Of a DNA stretch of 64,000 nucleotides, positions 47,301 to 59,506 are shown piece by piece. Location of the stretch: NCBI GenBank assembly GCA_034509425.1, contig JAVTVJ010000566.1, positions 310,001-374,000 on the forward strand. The letters run 5' to 3'. The first letter of the stretch is position 1, and every line of letters begins with the position of its first letter. This stretch comes from Eopsaltria australis. Its lineage: Eukaryota; Chordata; Aves; Passeriformes; Petroicidae. The notes under the pieces were generated by a model that was given only the letters and a program-made list of their open reading frames with translations, had not been told where the DNA came from and searched no databases. The position numbers were made by a program, and so were the translations under genes.

Positions 47301-49629
47301 AGGATTTGTACTTAGGTCTGTCTCTCAGTGCATGTACATGGGTTTCTTTGAGTTCTGCAGATAGGTAGAGAATACTGGCTTCAGTATTTAAAAAAAAAAA
47401 TTAAATGAAAGATTCATCTTATTTATCTCCAATTTTAAAGCCTTGGTGGTTTTATGCTCTCTTTTAATCTAAATCTATAGTGTAGAGGTAGGAAAAGCCT
47501 TTAGTGGTTTTATTAATGGTTGCATTTCCTCCTGCAACAATTGCAGTGGAAAGCACAGGTAACACATGTCCTGATAGCTTAGTAAATGATTGATTTTAAA
47601 TATTTGGCCAGAAAAGTAGGGATGAATTCATGTGGATGGTGTTCCTTGGTTCCAATTAATGTAGGAGCAAAGGATTCTCACCCAGGAAAGGCTTTGATTC
47701 CCTTATCTTGCTGTCAAAGCACATGATGAGGAAAATGAAATTAACTTGTCAGAAGCAAAGTTTGGTGAGAACTCATCTGTGTGCAGAATAATTCCTGTAA
47801 GCATGACATCTTAATTTCGAGATGTTTCTGACACTGCACAGAGAATTTGTCATGCAAATGAGTACCTCATTAGGAAGTTATATTTTTAGAGTGCTTTAAG
47901 GAAAAAGAAGTGTGTTCTTCTAAAGGCTTTCTGTACATACATAGAACAACTCTTTAGAAAGGAAGATCAGACTGGACATGGCTGTGTTAATGTGAGACAA
48001 GTGTTTGCCCAGATCATCTCCTTAGGAAATCTAAATCTGGAGTTCCTGCATGATCCACCTTTCACAAAGTGTTATACTTTAAGGGCCTAGGCTTTGATGT
48101 CCCAAATTCAGCCTACCTGTGTAAGATAACAGAGCTGCAGAGCATCACTGGCTATCCTCCCCAAGCATTTCATCCAAGAAGAAATGGGTCTGTTTCTCCT
48201 GTTTTTGAGCCTAATGATTTGGCTAGACTGAGAGGGGCTTTGCATTCATCTCAGTTGTGTTTCTGTCTGCCTTGTTTTGTAGCACAGGTACCCTTGTAGG
48301 TGATTTCCAGCCCATTCCAGGAGCTGAGGAAGTTTTCTGTGTGTCAGCAGGAGGAGGCTTGGCTTTGCTGATGACAGAAAATGCACGGGCTCTGTGCAGT
48401 CCCCTGTGGTGTGAGCGGCAGAGAGCAGGAGGTGATAAGAGGTTTTGCTCATTGAACTGTCCTGAACCAGAGAAATCCTTTGCCTTGTGCATTCCAGCAG
48501 TGTGAAGGACAGAAATGATGAAGCTGTATGGGAAAAGTGCTGATAGAAATCAGGAATTCAGGTCACTGGATGGTGGGAGTGACAAAGAGGGAATTAATTA
48601 GTACTCACGTCACATTTGCTACTCTGGCTGCCTTGCTGATAAGAGCAAATAGGTATTGTTAAGGAGGAGCAGTTTGTGAGAATTTCTTATGCTGTAAATA
48701 GGAGCACCTGATTAAAATGAATGTTCTGTTTGGTATCAGTCTCCTGTGAAACTGATAAAGTATCAGGAGCTGGGATGATCTCTGCTATCTGTCAGCCTGA
48801 ATATTGAAGTAACAAAGTGTGTGAGCCCTTCAGCTCTGTGTGCTTAGAAAATGTTTCACTGATTAATGTGGACACTTTTCCCCAAGTGAAGGAATCAGAA
48901 CTTTTGCCAGGTGGGTTTGGGTTCTACTCTTCACGTGGAGAGCATTAGAGACAAAGTTTGGAACGTGCTGTTCCTGGCCAGAATGCTGAATGAGCATGTG
49001 TTGTACCAACTCCACTCTTTGTTCATATCTCTGTTCAGATGCTGTACTCTTATTTTCTTTTAATATAGATCCTGAAATCAATGAATTTTTAAGTAATTTT
49101 TTTTTTATTATACTAGTCTAAAAAACCCAATTGTGAAGCTTCTAGCTTGAGTAATGGAATAGTTTCTGAATACTTTTATATTCAGTTTTGTTTGGTTTTG
49201 GGTTTGGTATAAAGAGATGAGGTTTGGGGTCAAGTGTGTGCTTTTACCAAGTGAAGCAATGTTTCTCACAGCTACATGGATGGCCAGGAAACAAATGCAC
49301 TTACTGTTCAGGAGTGTGATGTTCCCTTTGAAATATGCTCTGGACTCTGGGCTACCTTTATAAATTATCCTCCCTCCTTGTCTGAGAAGGATGCTGATGT
49401 CCAGGGCTGGATATTGGGCTTTGCTGAACCTCTGTGTGCAGGGAAGGAAGCAGAAAGTGCACTGGGAAATGTGGTGATGTGTGAGAAAGGAGCAGAGAAC
49501 TGCATGGAACAGGCTCTGCCCTGTCCACAGAGGAGTTTTCCCCTGGTGGGGTTTTGGTTTTGTTCAGGGAAATGGAGTTTATCTGCATGCTTTAAATAAC
49601 CACATTTTCTTTTAAGGAAATCCATCATT
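47301..49629. other. Unique non-coding DNA
   Basis: Includes a poly-A run near 47,391-47,401 and an octamer-type ATGCAAAT near 47,855 in an AT-rich segment that could be regulatory. Open frames at 48.1-48.5 and 49.3-49.6 kb are short, overlap on both strands and are unrecognised. Confidence 0.55.
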
Positions 49630-49740
49630 AAAAACCAAACAAGCAAAAAATCAAAACAAATAACCCCAAATAACAACCACCCCCCCCCCCCCAAAAAAAA
49701 ACAAAACCCTAAATCAAACAAAAAAACCCCTCAAACAACC
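49630..49740 (+). repeat. A/C-only low-complexity tract with poly-C run
   Basis: About 110 bp almost entirely of A and C, made of CAAA/ACAAAC units, with 13 consecutive C at 49,680-49,692 followed by nine A. The complementary strand is G/T-only. Extreme strand asymmetry of this kind suggests slippage expansion; the C-run could form an i-motif or the G-strand a quadruplex. Confidence 0.9.
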
Positions 49741-51856
49741 AATCCAATGAAAAGCCCCAGTGCCATGCTCCCTGAATCTGGCTAACTGCAGGCACAGTAA
49801 AATAATTTTAGTTGGTGGCAAATAGAAATGTCAATTTTACCACCGTGATAGCAGTTCCTAGAGGGCCACTTAAGCACTGTTGAATTGAATATGCATATAA
49901 TACATCTGTATTTGAGAATTTACAGGTAAATAGCATAAATATGGACAGAGTAGGGATATGCACTCAGTCAGATGAAAGCATTATTATTGAAAAGGCAGGG
50001 AAATGGGAATGGAAATGGGATAGAAAGGATAGATAGAAACCCTAATAATGAAGGAAATAAGAGATGCAGGCAGGTATTTGTGTGAGTCTGGGAGAACCTG
50101 AGCCCACGTGTCCCTGAGTGCTGCTGCAGATTCTCACACTGCTTAATGAATGTACTTTACTAGAAAAGTTATTGATTTTTTTGGGGGGGGCCAAGCCTGT
50201 GCCTTTGATGATGTGATGGGAGAGGCACAGAGCAGTTTTGGGACTGTGGGTGCTGCATTCCAGGCTGCATTCCAGCTGGCAGGCACCTGCCACCAACCCT
50301 TCACCTGCCTGCAGTGTTGACAAAGATAATTGCAGCATTTCTGAAGAGGAAAAAGCCAGTCCTGTGGCAGGCAGCTGCAGGGGGATTCCTTCCTGAGGCA
50401 CTCAGTGCAGGTGGGTGCCTGTGACAGAGCTGTGACAGAGCTTGGCATCGTCACCCAGGGGCTCCTGCAGCGGGAGCAGAGCGGATTATTGGAGGTGTTG
50501 CAGAGAACAGAATGATTCTGCTTGACAGAAATGCAAGGGTTTCCTTATTCCCCTTGCTCGTGGTGTGTAGGACAGGAGGGTCCAGCAGAGCATGTGCTGA
50601 TGTCACCTCTGTTATTTTAAATGAATATTTTATGTTCAGGACTCCGGTCGCTGTCTGCCAGGCTGTGCAAGGGCTGGCACAAAGCTGCCTCCAGAAGTGG
50701 TGAGCCTGTGGCTTGGATGCCTTGGGGAATGTGCCACTCTGTGGATTTACTGCTGAGATTCAGATCCTGATTGATTTTCCTGAAAGGATCAACCCCAAAA
50801 GCACACATTTATGAAAGGGAAATCTGAGGACGAGTATGACTCTTCAGTAAGGTGCTGTTTCTTCGAGGGTAATGCAGAGTTCTGAGCTGTAGATGGCTCA
50901 GGACTGGTGGCATTTCTGTGAAGTCTGTCTGGAGTCACAAGCCCTGGCTGTCCAGCTGGGATTGTGTTGAGAGCACAGATCCTCTCCCTGCAGTGATGGT
51001 ACCACAGGGGATGGAGCTGCCTCTCTCACAGGAGCAGAGCAGCAGGGTGAGAGGCTGGGCACGTGAGAACACAAACTGAGCTGAGACAGGAGCATTTCCT
51101 CAAGGTCAGAGGCTGTCCCAGGGTTCAGGCTCAGTTCTGTGGGGCTCTCTGTCCTGCTGTACTTTGTTGATGCAGTGCTCAGAATAAACAGCTTTTTAAA
51201 CAGTGAAGCACAAGTGGCAGAGGATGAATTTTGTTATGCAAGCACTCAGCAGAGCAGTGAGTACAGAAAGAAGGCATCCTCTTGCCATCAGTGTTTTATT
51301 TTTTAGGGATAAGAAGTGCTGCTAGATACCATCAATTCACTAGCACGTACAGCAGACTTTTATATATGGGGTATTTAACAAAAGTTTAGTGATTGCTTTT
51401 ATTAATTAATCTAATAAAATAATTGTATAGATTTTTTTCGTTGTCAAATGTAATCATTCAAATAATATCTTAATCATGCAGTAATTACCCATGATCACAG
51501 ACTTCAGTCTGGAAACACTACAGATGCTCATGCTTTCAGTAAACACTGGGTTACCACAATAATTAGTCCTGGGTGCTCCAGGAATTACAATTTCCTTTGT
51601 GCTCTCTGCTTAATGAATGACAGAAAGTACAAACCATTTTGAACAAGGACACTCAGGTGTATTTGATGAGAATTTAAACTTTCCCATAGCTGTTCATTCT
51701 TTGAATTCCCATACCAAAACTAATCTGGGAAGCTGTATTTTTTTATGTTTCAGGACAGATTTCCCATGACCCTGACTATAAATAAAACAAGATTATTATT
51801 TCTGCAGGCTGATTCTTTTTTGAGTCGTTTTCATGGACACTTTCTTAAAATTAAGA
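49741..51856. other. Unique non-coding DNA
   Basis: A G-run lies near 50,182. Two small direct repeats occur: GGCTGCATTCCA-type twice at 50,252-50,275 and TGTGACAGAGC twice at 50,420-50,441. No gene is recognised. Confidence 0.6.
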
Positions 51857-51889
51857 CAAACAACAACAACAACAACAACAACAACAAAA
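51857..51889 (+). repeat. (CAA)n microsatellite
   Basis: About ten CAA units. An ordinary trinucleotide repeat in AT-rich non-coding DNA. Confidence 0.95.
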
Positions 51890-52711
51890 AGATTAATTCA
51901 ACCAATCTTTTTTTTCTGTTTTCACCCATTCATTGTCTTTCTGTGAATTGAATATTAACCCTCCAATGGAGGCTGTACTGACACAGAAAAGTTGTTTGCT
52001 TTTGGTTGTTTGCTCTTTGGAAAAGTTGATGGTAAATATGAGGAAGGTTAAGACTTGCAAAGTCAGAAACAAAGATTTATGCAACCATTTTGCTTTCAAG
52101 ATCCAAGGTTGTCTGCGTGCTTTATCTAAAGTCTGCATTTCCTGTTTCTCAGCAAAAAAGCTGAATTGTGGCCCATGTGTTCATGGCTAGACACTGCTAA
52201 GCTGGCCACAGTTAAATTTGGACAAGGTTAAATGCAGGTAAAATGCAGTCTTAATGACAGATGCTTTATGTCATCTATCCTTGATGAATTTTCAGGGAAA
52301 AGGTTGGATTCTGATTTCCAGCAAGATACTGGAAAAAGAGCTTCCTGGACTTGCTCAGAAATGATTTATACTTATGGTGTTGGTCTGTAGATAAAATCCT
52401 CCAAGACAGATCTGCAGGAGATGCATTTCTGTCCCTGCTGGCTGTCGGGAGAAGGAAAAAGATCTTGTGCTCTGAATTACTGACTCCTTAATGGAAAAAG
52501 GTAATACAGGATGATTAGAATATTGCATAGGCTCATGAGTAATACAAATTCTTTAATGAAAATTTAAAACTGGAGAATGCTAACTGCAGCAATATTACTG
52601 ATGCTGCGATTCCCCTTGAGCAAAGGACTTGGCTCTATTTTTTATTGCTATTCAAAGGTAAATAAGGCAACCAAGTGGGGAGATTTGACAGTTTGCAGAA
52701 GCTGGTGGCCT
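51890..52711. other. Unique non-coding DNA
   Basis: AT-rich, with short overlapping frames only. No gene or repeat is recognised. Confidence 0.6.
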
Positions 52712-52790
52712 TGCTTGAAAACTGCTCTAGGTGACCCTGAGGGTTGGACTAGATGGTCTCCAGAGGTCCCTTCCAACCCTGACTGCTCTG
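52712..52790 (+). mobile_element. CR1 LINE 3' end, sense orientation
   Basis: CTGCTCTAGGTGACCCTGAG leads into GGTTGGACTAGATGGTCTCC and then AGAGGTCCCTTCCAACCCTG. This is the diagnostic 3' end of bird CR1 elements. Only the last 80 or so bases are present, as is usual for CR1 because its insertions are strongly 5'-truncated. The terminal short repeat normally ending CR1 (ATTCTRTG-like) is not clear here. Confidence 0.9.
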
Positions 52791-55700
52791 AAAGCTTTGA
52801 GCTGAGGATATTAAAGGCAAAAGTTTTAAATCCTCCAAGTAAGATTCATCGTTATGGGTTAAGGTAAACGAGTCCTGAATCCCATTGGGAGAGAACAAAA
52901 GGGGCACATGCACTTGGAAAAAGAATTCCAAACAGAATTGTCTAATGCAGTTTGAGAATGGGGTTTGTGCTCTCTGTACAGTTATTTCTGTAAGCAAAGC
53001 AAATCACAGCTGGGGCTTTATTCATGTCCTTGGTGCCTTCCAGGCTAGGACATGTAATTAAAATTCCACTCTGTTAATGATGGAGATGGTGCTGTTATGG
53101 ATTGGGGCAGATGAAGTGACCACAGAGTCCTTGACAATCTGCCCTGGTGCCATGGGCTGGGCCCAGCTCAGAGCAAAGCACTCACAGAGCTCTTGCTCAC
53201 ACCTTCCCACAGTGGGATGGGGCAGAAAATAGGAAGAACTGGAGTCAGAAATGTTATGGTAAAAAATGAAGACACAGGTTGCTCACCAGCTACTGCTGTG
53301 GGCAGAATGGGCTGAACTCAGGGAATCTAACTTGATTTTAAATGTTTGATTACTGATTGGGAAACAGATGCCAAGCATTGAAACACTTAAGGAAAACACC
53401 TTTCATCCCCTTTGCCAGGCTCAAGCTCAGCACAGACACCCTGGTCCTTCCCTTGGTTGGGATCAGTTTCTGCTGCTCCTTGTTCCTCACTCGTTTCCTG
53501 GGCTCTGCTGAGCACCCCCACACTGGAGCCCCTCCAGGTGTGTCAGCAGCTCTGTGCTGTCACTGATCCACTCTCCAGTTCCTGCCACTGCTTAAATGTT
53601 CTCTCATGGGAGCACCTCAGGCTGCTCTGATTGTTCCAGGGGCACCACACACTCCTCCTTTTGGCTCGTGGAGGGTCTGGAGTGGCCAGCACAGGACAAC
53701 CTCAGCCCTGTCCCACTGAGCCTCTTGCTACCAAACCTGGGAATTCAAGCCAAAACACCTGGATAAAAAACACTTCCAGACTCCAGGCTGGCTGCTGGGC
53801 TGTGCCTGTGCCTGGGAGTGGAGTGATGGGCACGGCCTGGGCTCTTGGTTCTCAGCAGCAAATGGCTCCTGATGGTACCTTTCGCTTGGCACCAGGGGTA
53901 CAGTTCCCTCAGCCTGAGGGGTCACCGTTCAGTTCTAGTGAGGTCAGCCAGTCCCAGCTGTCCCAGAGGACAGCCCCAATTTGCATGGTGTGGTTCTGCT
54001 GGAGAAGATCACTTTGGAACTGCTGCAAACACGGCTGGGTGAAGGAAGGACTGGAGTGAATGTAACCAGAGCCTCGGCTGCTTCTTGGCAACACCCACAA
54101 GATGCTTCGGGAGGATGAGGAAGCAGCTTTGTGGCTGGGATCTGTTTATTGCCAGCAGCAAAGCCTGGAGAGGGGCAGCCCATGAGGCATCTGGGCACAG
54201 CCTGCAGAGCCCTGCCTGCCTTTCAGAACTGAAAATGAAGAGTTTTAGGGGAGAAGCACAGGCTGTCTGCAGAGCACGGTTTGGACACCCTTGTCCTGCA
54301 GTCAGGAGCTGTTTGGGGATTATGTTTGCTGGAAAAGCATTTTTCTGGTTGGTTTTCCCATCTGTCACCTGCTCTGTTTGTTTCTGATGACACTGGTTGC
54401 TTTCAAGCTGCAGATTTTGTCCGTGGTTCTGTGCATTGACCTCGGGGCTGAGAACAAGTGGGAAAAGGCCATTCCTCCCCTGGGCTTTGCCATTTCTTTT
54501 GAGCTCCACTTGTTGAAATGGGAGGGAAGAAATTCTTCTCAGATGTGTTTCTCTCCATGGATTTTGTGTTGCTAGATGGTCACCAGATAGATTTTCAGCT
54601 CCACAATTCAAGGAATAATTGTAACTAGTTTATTTACTGAATGTGTTTTGCCCACGCCTGAAGGAGTCCGATAGTATTCCAAAAGCTTTTTTTTCTATTT
54701 ACTTTTAATATTTTCCAGTAACAATCTTGTGCTTGGACTTAAGGCAGAACTGCTCTGCTAATGAAAACTGTGACAAACAAAACACTTTCTTCTCTCCTGT
54801 GTTGCTGAGCACCATGAGGCTGTGTACAAAGGCAGAGGGAAGGGGCATCCTCCCTTGTCCCACAGGGGCTGGAGGAGATGCTTCTCAGACCCAGTGGGTG
54901 TGAAAATGTGGAATCTAACTTCTCACCCCTCTCTGAGGTCAGAGTTGATCCTGCTGAGAAGGGCAGGGTCAGTGGTGGAGGCTGGCAGTGCTCCTGACAC
55001 TGGGAATCCCAACACAATAACGCAGAAGGAATCGTGAGAGATTAAAAGTTTTCTCTTAAAAAAGGCAGAAAGGGCTGTAAAAAGAGAAACAAGCAGAAAA
55101 GAGCAAACTTGGGAGTAGTCAGTGGGTTTAAAGCAGGGCAAAATGAAAAGTTCAGTTTGCTGGCACAGACACATTGTGGTTCCTGTGTGCAGGTAAAGCC
55201 CAAAAGGAAAGGTTTCAGGAATTTCTATTTAATGGCATTTCTATAATTTAGATAAATTCCTAGAATTGAATTCCATGGTTTCTGCTGCCCACTTCAATAA
55301 GGTTTTCTGTGTTTGATTGCAGATGTTTGTATTTCAAGGTCAGAAAGTTTGAGGTGCTTCAGTCTTAGAGGTTCTAGAGGAAAATAACTCGCAGCAAAAT
55401 TGTACGTGACCTCAGAGGCAAACAAAAAATAAAATAATCCCTGGGATCTGCAGACTTAATTTAGAATGCAGAACATTTCCCAAGCAGCGTTTTACTGTTT
55501 TTCTGAAATGATGGAGCATATTGTTAATGTCTTGTAATTTTTAAGGGCATTTAAAGATTTATTTTTGTAACCATTAGTTTGCTTTGTTATTCTGAGATTG
55601 GGTTGAGTTTGTTTTAAGGCTGTCATGTTGTTTTTTTTAATTCCTTTTCAGGTCACAGGTACTTGATAGACATTTCACTAGACTTGCTTTTGATTCACTT

Positions 55701-56615
55701 GGTTATTTTTTAATAGTATTTTCTGTAATACTCATTTGCAACAAAGGTAACAACCAATTACAGAAATAGTGTTGTGTGTTTGCTGTGTCATCTCTTTCCT
55801 ATCATGTTTATAATTTTGTTTTCTTTTTCTTTTCATTGTTACTTTTTCTCCAAAAGGAAATTGTTCAAAGTTTAATTCTAAACCCCGATTTCCTCATAAA
55901 AATACACATCATGTTAAATATTAGTGTATATGGGTTTTATGCAAACTCTATAAACAGTGTTGCTTGGCAATTTTTTGATTTATTGTTTTTTTATGAAGAG
56001 ATTTTTCCATTAATAAAAATTTATTGTATTTTCTCGCTTTATTTTCCCGATTTGCCAAGTTGATTCTCATGTTTTACAAATATGTTCATTTGGAAAAGCT
56101 AGCAGTTATTAAACCTTATAACAGAAGCTGAGTTTTGGCAGTTAAGTTGCTTTTTTTAGCAATTTGTTTTCTATCGTTATTTCGTTTTCCTTTGCCTTGG
56201 GCTAAAGAATTAATTTTGTTATGTTGGGGTGAGGAGTCTTTTGCTTAGGCTGCTCTTCTATCAGAAGAGGTTATGAAGCAATGAAAGATATTTAATTTGG
56301 AGAGGAAAATAAAAATCTGTGCTGTATCTGGGAGTGCCTCCCTTGTAAAGTGCTGTGAAGTGTTGTGTCTATAAAATGGTGTTAAACACTGGCAGTCTGA
56401 GACAAGACCCTGGCTTTAATGGGAAAAACCACCCCAAACCAAGGGAGTGGAGAGAGCTGTGCTCTTGTGGCATTGTTTAATGACGTTGAGATGTGGGCAC
56501 AGGGCTGGGGATAAGGAAATATCTTTGTGTGAGAGGCACAGAGGCGTCCGCAGGCAGAGCGAGGGACTCCTCACTGCTCAATGCTGGGGTCACAGCCTTT
56601 GTTCTGCTTGGCCTC
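52791..56615. other. Unique non-coding DNA
   Basis: A GC-richer segment at about 53,400-54,300 has many overlapping open frames on both strands (the longest is 200 codons on minus at 54,009-54,611), with no recognised family. The rest is AT-rich. An acceptor-like tract near 55,642 has no plausible exon after it. Confidence 0.55.
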
Positions 56616-56985
56616 AGGGTCACAGAATGGCCTGGGATGGACTCATCCCAATCCCACCCCTGCCATGGGCAGGGACACCTTCTACCATCCCAGACTGCTC
56701 CAAGCCCTGTCCAACCTGGCCTTGGGCACTGCCAGGGATCCAGGGGCAGCCACAACTTCTCTGGGCACCCTGTGCCCACCCTCACAGGGAAAAATTCCTT
56801 CCCAATACCCCATCCATCCCTGCCCTCTGGCAGTGGGAAGCCATTCCCTGTGTCCTGTCCCTCCATCCCTTGTCCCCAGTCCCTCTCCAGCTCTCCTGGT
56901 GCCCCTTCAGGCTCTGCAAGGGGCTCTGAGCTCTCCCTGGATCCTTCTCCTCTCCAGGTGAGCACCTCCAGCTCTCCCAGCCTGC
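56616..56985 (-). mobile_element. CR1 LINE 3' region, antisense, songbird-type
   Basis: Read on plus, the order GGGTCACAGAATGGCCTGGG, CCACCCCTGCCATGGGCAGG, TCCAACCTGGCCTTGGGCAC, TCCCTGCCCTCTGGCAGTGG, TCCATCCCTTGTCCCCAGTC and CCTTCTCCTCTCCAGGTGAG is the reverse complement of the CR1 ORF2 end and 3' UTR. The Pro/Ser-rich frames open here are shadows of that. About 370 bp with few large indels makes this the youngest-looking element in the window. It is 5'-truncated at the right end, as expected. Confidence 0.93.
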
Positions 56986-57138
56986 CAGTATCAATCACAA
57001 AGTCCTTGGTTTCATTTTGAGTGCCAGGAGTGGCTGAGACAAACAAATGTCTTTCAGGGAAGGCTGTCCCTGTGGGCAGGCAGTGCTGCTGCTGGCTCTG
57101 CAGCAGGAACTGACGCCAGCCCTCTCTGCATGCAATGG

Positions 57139-57177
57139 CTCTGCTGCTGCTGCTGCTGTGCTGCAGGATGGGGCTGC

Positions 57178-57210
<33 letters not shown>
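57139..57210 (+). repeat. Triplet-repeat cluster (CTG)n then (TTG)n
   Basis: About six CTG units at 57,139-57,158, a short unique gap, then about eleven TTG/TGT units at 57,178-57,210. The minus strand reads as poly-Gln in a short unrecognised frame. It lies some 150 bp beyond the truncated end of the CR1 piece. Confidence 0.92.
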
Positions 57211-59410
57211 AGTTTTAAGTCACAAATGGACACTGACATCTTTTGTAATACCCCCTTATTGAGGCTTTGGATTTTATCAACCCTTTTCTGAATGTGCCTT
57301 TTTTCCAAATGATTTAGTTTTGTGTTTTTTTTTTTTTATTTTTTTATTTTTCCATTTTATCTCGGTGTTTAAAAGTAGGTAATTTTCAGACATCATTAAA
57401 GCTTCTGCCCCCATGAAATTTTAACAGATGTGACACTTGAGAGGCTCTGTAGTGGGCAGCGATCATTTATCAGGCAATGCTTTTTGAGACCTGCATTGTT
57501 ATTCAGTGATTAAAAATTCACAGGAGTGAAAAGATACCTTTGTAAATATTTTATTCTTTCTTTATTTGTTGTTATTTTGGTTTTTTTCCCTACAAGATTT
57601 TTTTTTAGATAGTAATACCTGCTATGAAATGCTGCTAGCAACTGTGGGATGATTTTCTGTGGACAATTCTGGTGCCAAGGTAGGCAGTGAGAGATGAGAA
57701 TTTAAGGGAAGGGCTCAGCGTGTTGAATTGTTTCATAGACTGCACCTGGCCATGTTCTTTTGAGAATGAGCAAATAAATAATTGCAGTAATGTGCATAAT
57801 ATTCTTGTGGTGTTTGGTTGAGATCCTGGGAAAGCTTTGGCATCGAGTGGAGCTGGGAACTGCTGGAAGAAAATGCATAATATTAACATAAAATATAATA
57901 GATACTGCAAACTCTTTTTGGACAGGTAATTGGCTGAAGCCTGTGCATTGTTTGCCTGATTTCCACTTCTTCATTGCTTTTCTTTCTATCATAGAATAAT
58001 GAACATTCTTGGGATTTTGGACACTGGGAGCTCCTAGAATTCCAAATCACAAGGCAGTAAATTTCCAGCCGGTTCACACCTGGAGTGTTGTGTCACTGGA
58101 GAAGTTGATCACTTTTCTCCTTTAGAGTTTTGGTGCTCGTGGCTGTAACAGCAGCACCTTGTTTTGACCAACTCCCTGTAGTCACTATTGGAGTACAAAG
58201 CTCAAAATGTTTTATTTTCTGACCTCATGCCTTAGAATTTGACTGAGTCACCTGCTTTTACTATTTCATGTAGGAAAAACACCCATTTCTTCAAAATCTC
58301 TTGTAGAAAGGAATGCTATGTATAGAAAATCTCTGAAAGTGTGCATGGATTATGACAAGGCAGTGGTTTAAAATCTTTCTCTGTGAAGCTCACTTGTAAA
58401 AACATTGAGAACAGAAAAGATTTCTTATGAATGGAAAAGACTGAAGAGGAGTGGACGTGTGTGTTGGATCAATAGATGTGCCATCTCATCCCTTGTCAAA
58501 ATCTACTTATTCTTTTTATAAAGCACAGTGGAAGTTAAAAAATGAATGTGGGTGAATAATACTCTGTCAAATTCTAACAAATGGTATTTCCAACAGTGGA
58601 GTAGAGTCAGGGCTGTGAGATGGGACAGAGCTCATAGTCATGGGACTAGATACAGGAATTCCAGCAACATTTTAAGGATGAGCTTTCGGCTTATTTATTT
58701 CCTATTCCCCTAGGAAAAAAAAACCTCTTGCAGCAGTGGAGCAGCGTGTGATTGAATAGAATTGAACTGAATTGAACTGGCATCTTCCCAGAGCAGAGAA
58801 CTCGGTGTATTGACAGTGTATAAATTTCAGCTGAACAGTTTTAGTTAAGCAGCTTCCTTCCTGGAAATGTCAAGTTTCAGTAGTAGTACATTTTGGGGAT
58901 GGTAACTGATGTTTAAGATAATTGTGCTGCATGGCTGCTTTTTTTTCCCCTCAGTGTGCATGGATAAATCCTTAAAGGAGACTTAAAGACAAACACCTTG
59001 AACTGGTGCATGTTTTAGTTGGATCCTTTGTTTTATTGAATGCTGTATTTGACCTTCTCTCTGGCCTGGAGGGTGAGAATGACACACGGGGATGATTTGT
59101 TATGTTGGGAGTTGTGTTTTTATTTTGGGAAGCAGCATTCTGGATGGAGAGCAGGAGTTTCCACTCCCATGTGTCACCTTAGCCTTGTGTCCATCTCTCC
59201 CTGCTCACAGTGCCCCAGGTGTCACATAATGTCACCTGCCCATTTCTGAAATGAGCATTAGTGCACCAAATATTTTTAAAAATGCACTCACTTGCCCAAA
59301 GATTCCAAGAGGCAAGAGATTGTCTGAATCCCTTTCCTGCTGTTCACAGCTCTCCCTTTTCCCTGGGATCAGAGTGATGCAAACCCAAGTGTTTGTTTTT
59401 TCCCTTGCAG
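57211..59410. other. Unique non-coding DNA
   Basis: A T-rich low-complexity run lies at about 57,325-57,350. ATTGAACTG-type short repeats occur near 58,760. No gene or interspersed repeat is recognised. Confidence 0.6.
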
Positions 59411-59506
59411 TTTAGGGCTGTGGAGATTGGATCTTTGATATTCTGGGTTTTCTCCTCAGATGGAATAGCAGGGCTCTATTTCAGGGGCACTGCGGGGAAT
59501 GTGTGA
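59411..59506 (+). other. Candidate terminal exon (weak)
   Basis: A strong acceptor (GTTTTTTCCCTTGCAG ending at 59,410) precedes 31 open codons, starting FRAVEIGSLI and ending YFRGTAGNV, then TGA at 59,504-59,506. The other frames close early. The peptide is not recognised, and no partner exon with a matching donor is visible upstream. I regard this as an acceptor-like site worth checking, not a gene call. Confidence 0.12.

Noticed and set aside
53600..54611. A cluster of overlapping frames on both strands (up to 200 codons)
   Set aside because: Mutually overlapping in opposite strands in a GC-richer patch, with no protein similarity that I recognise and no clear exon borders.
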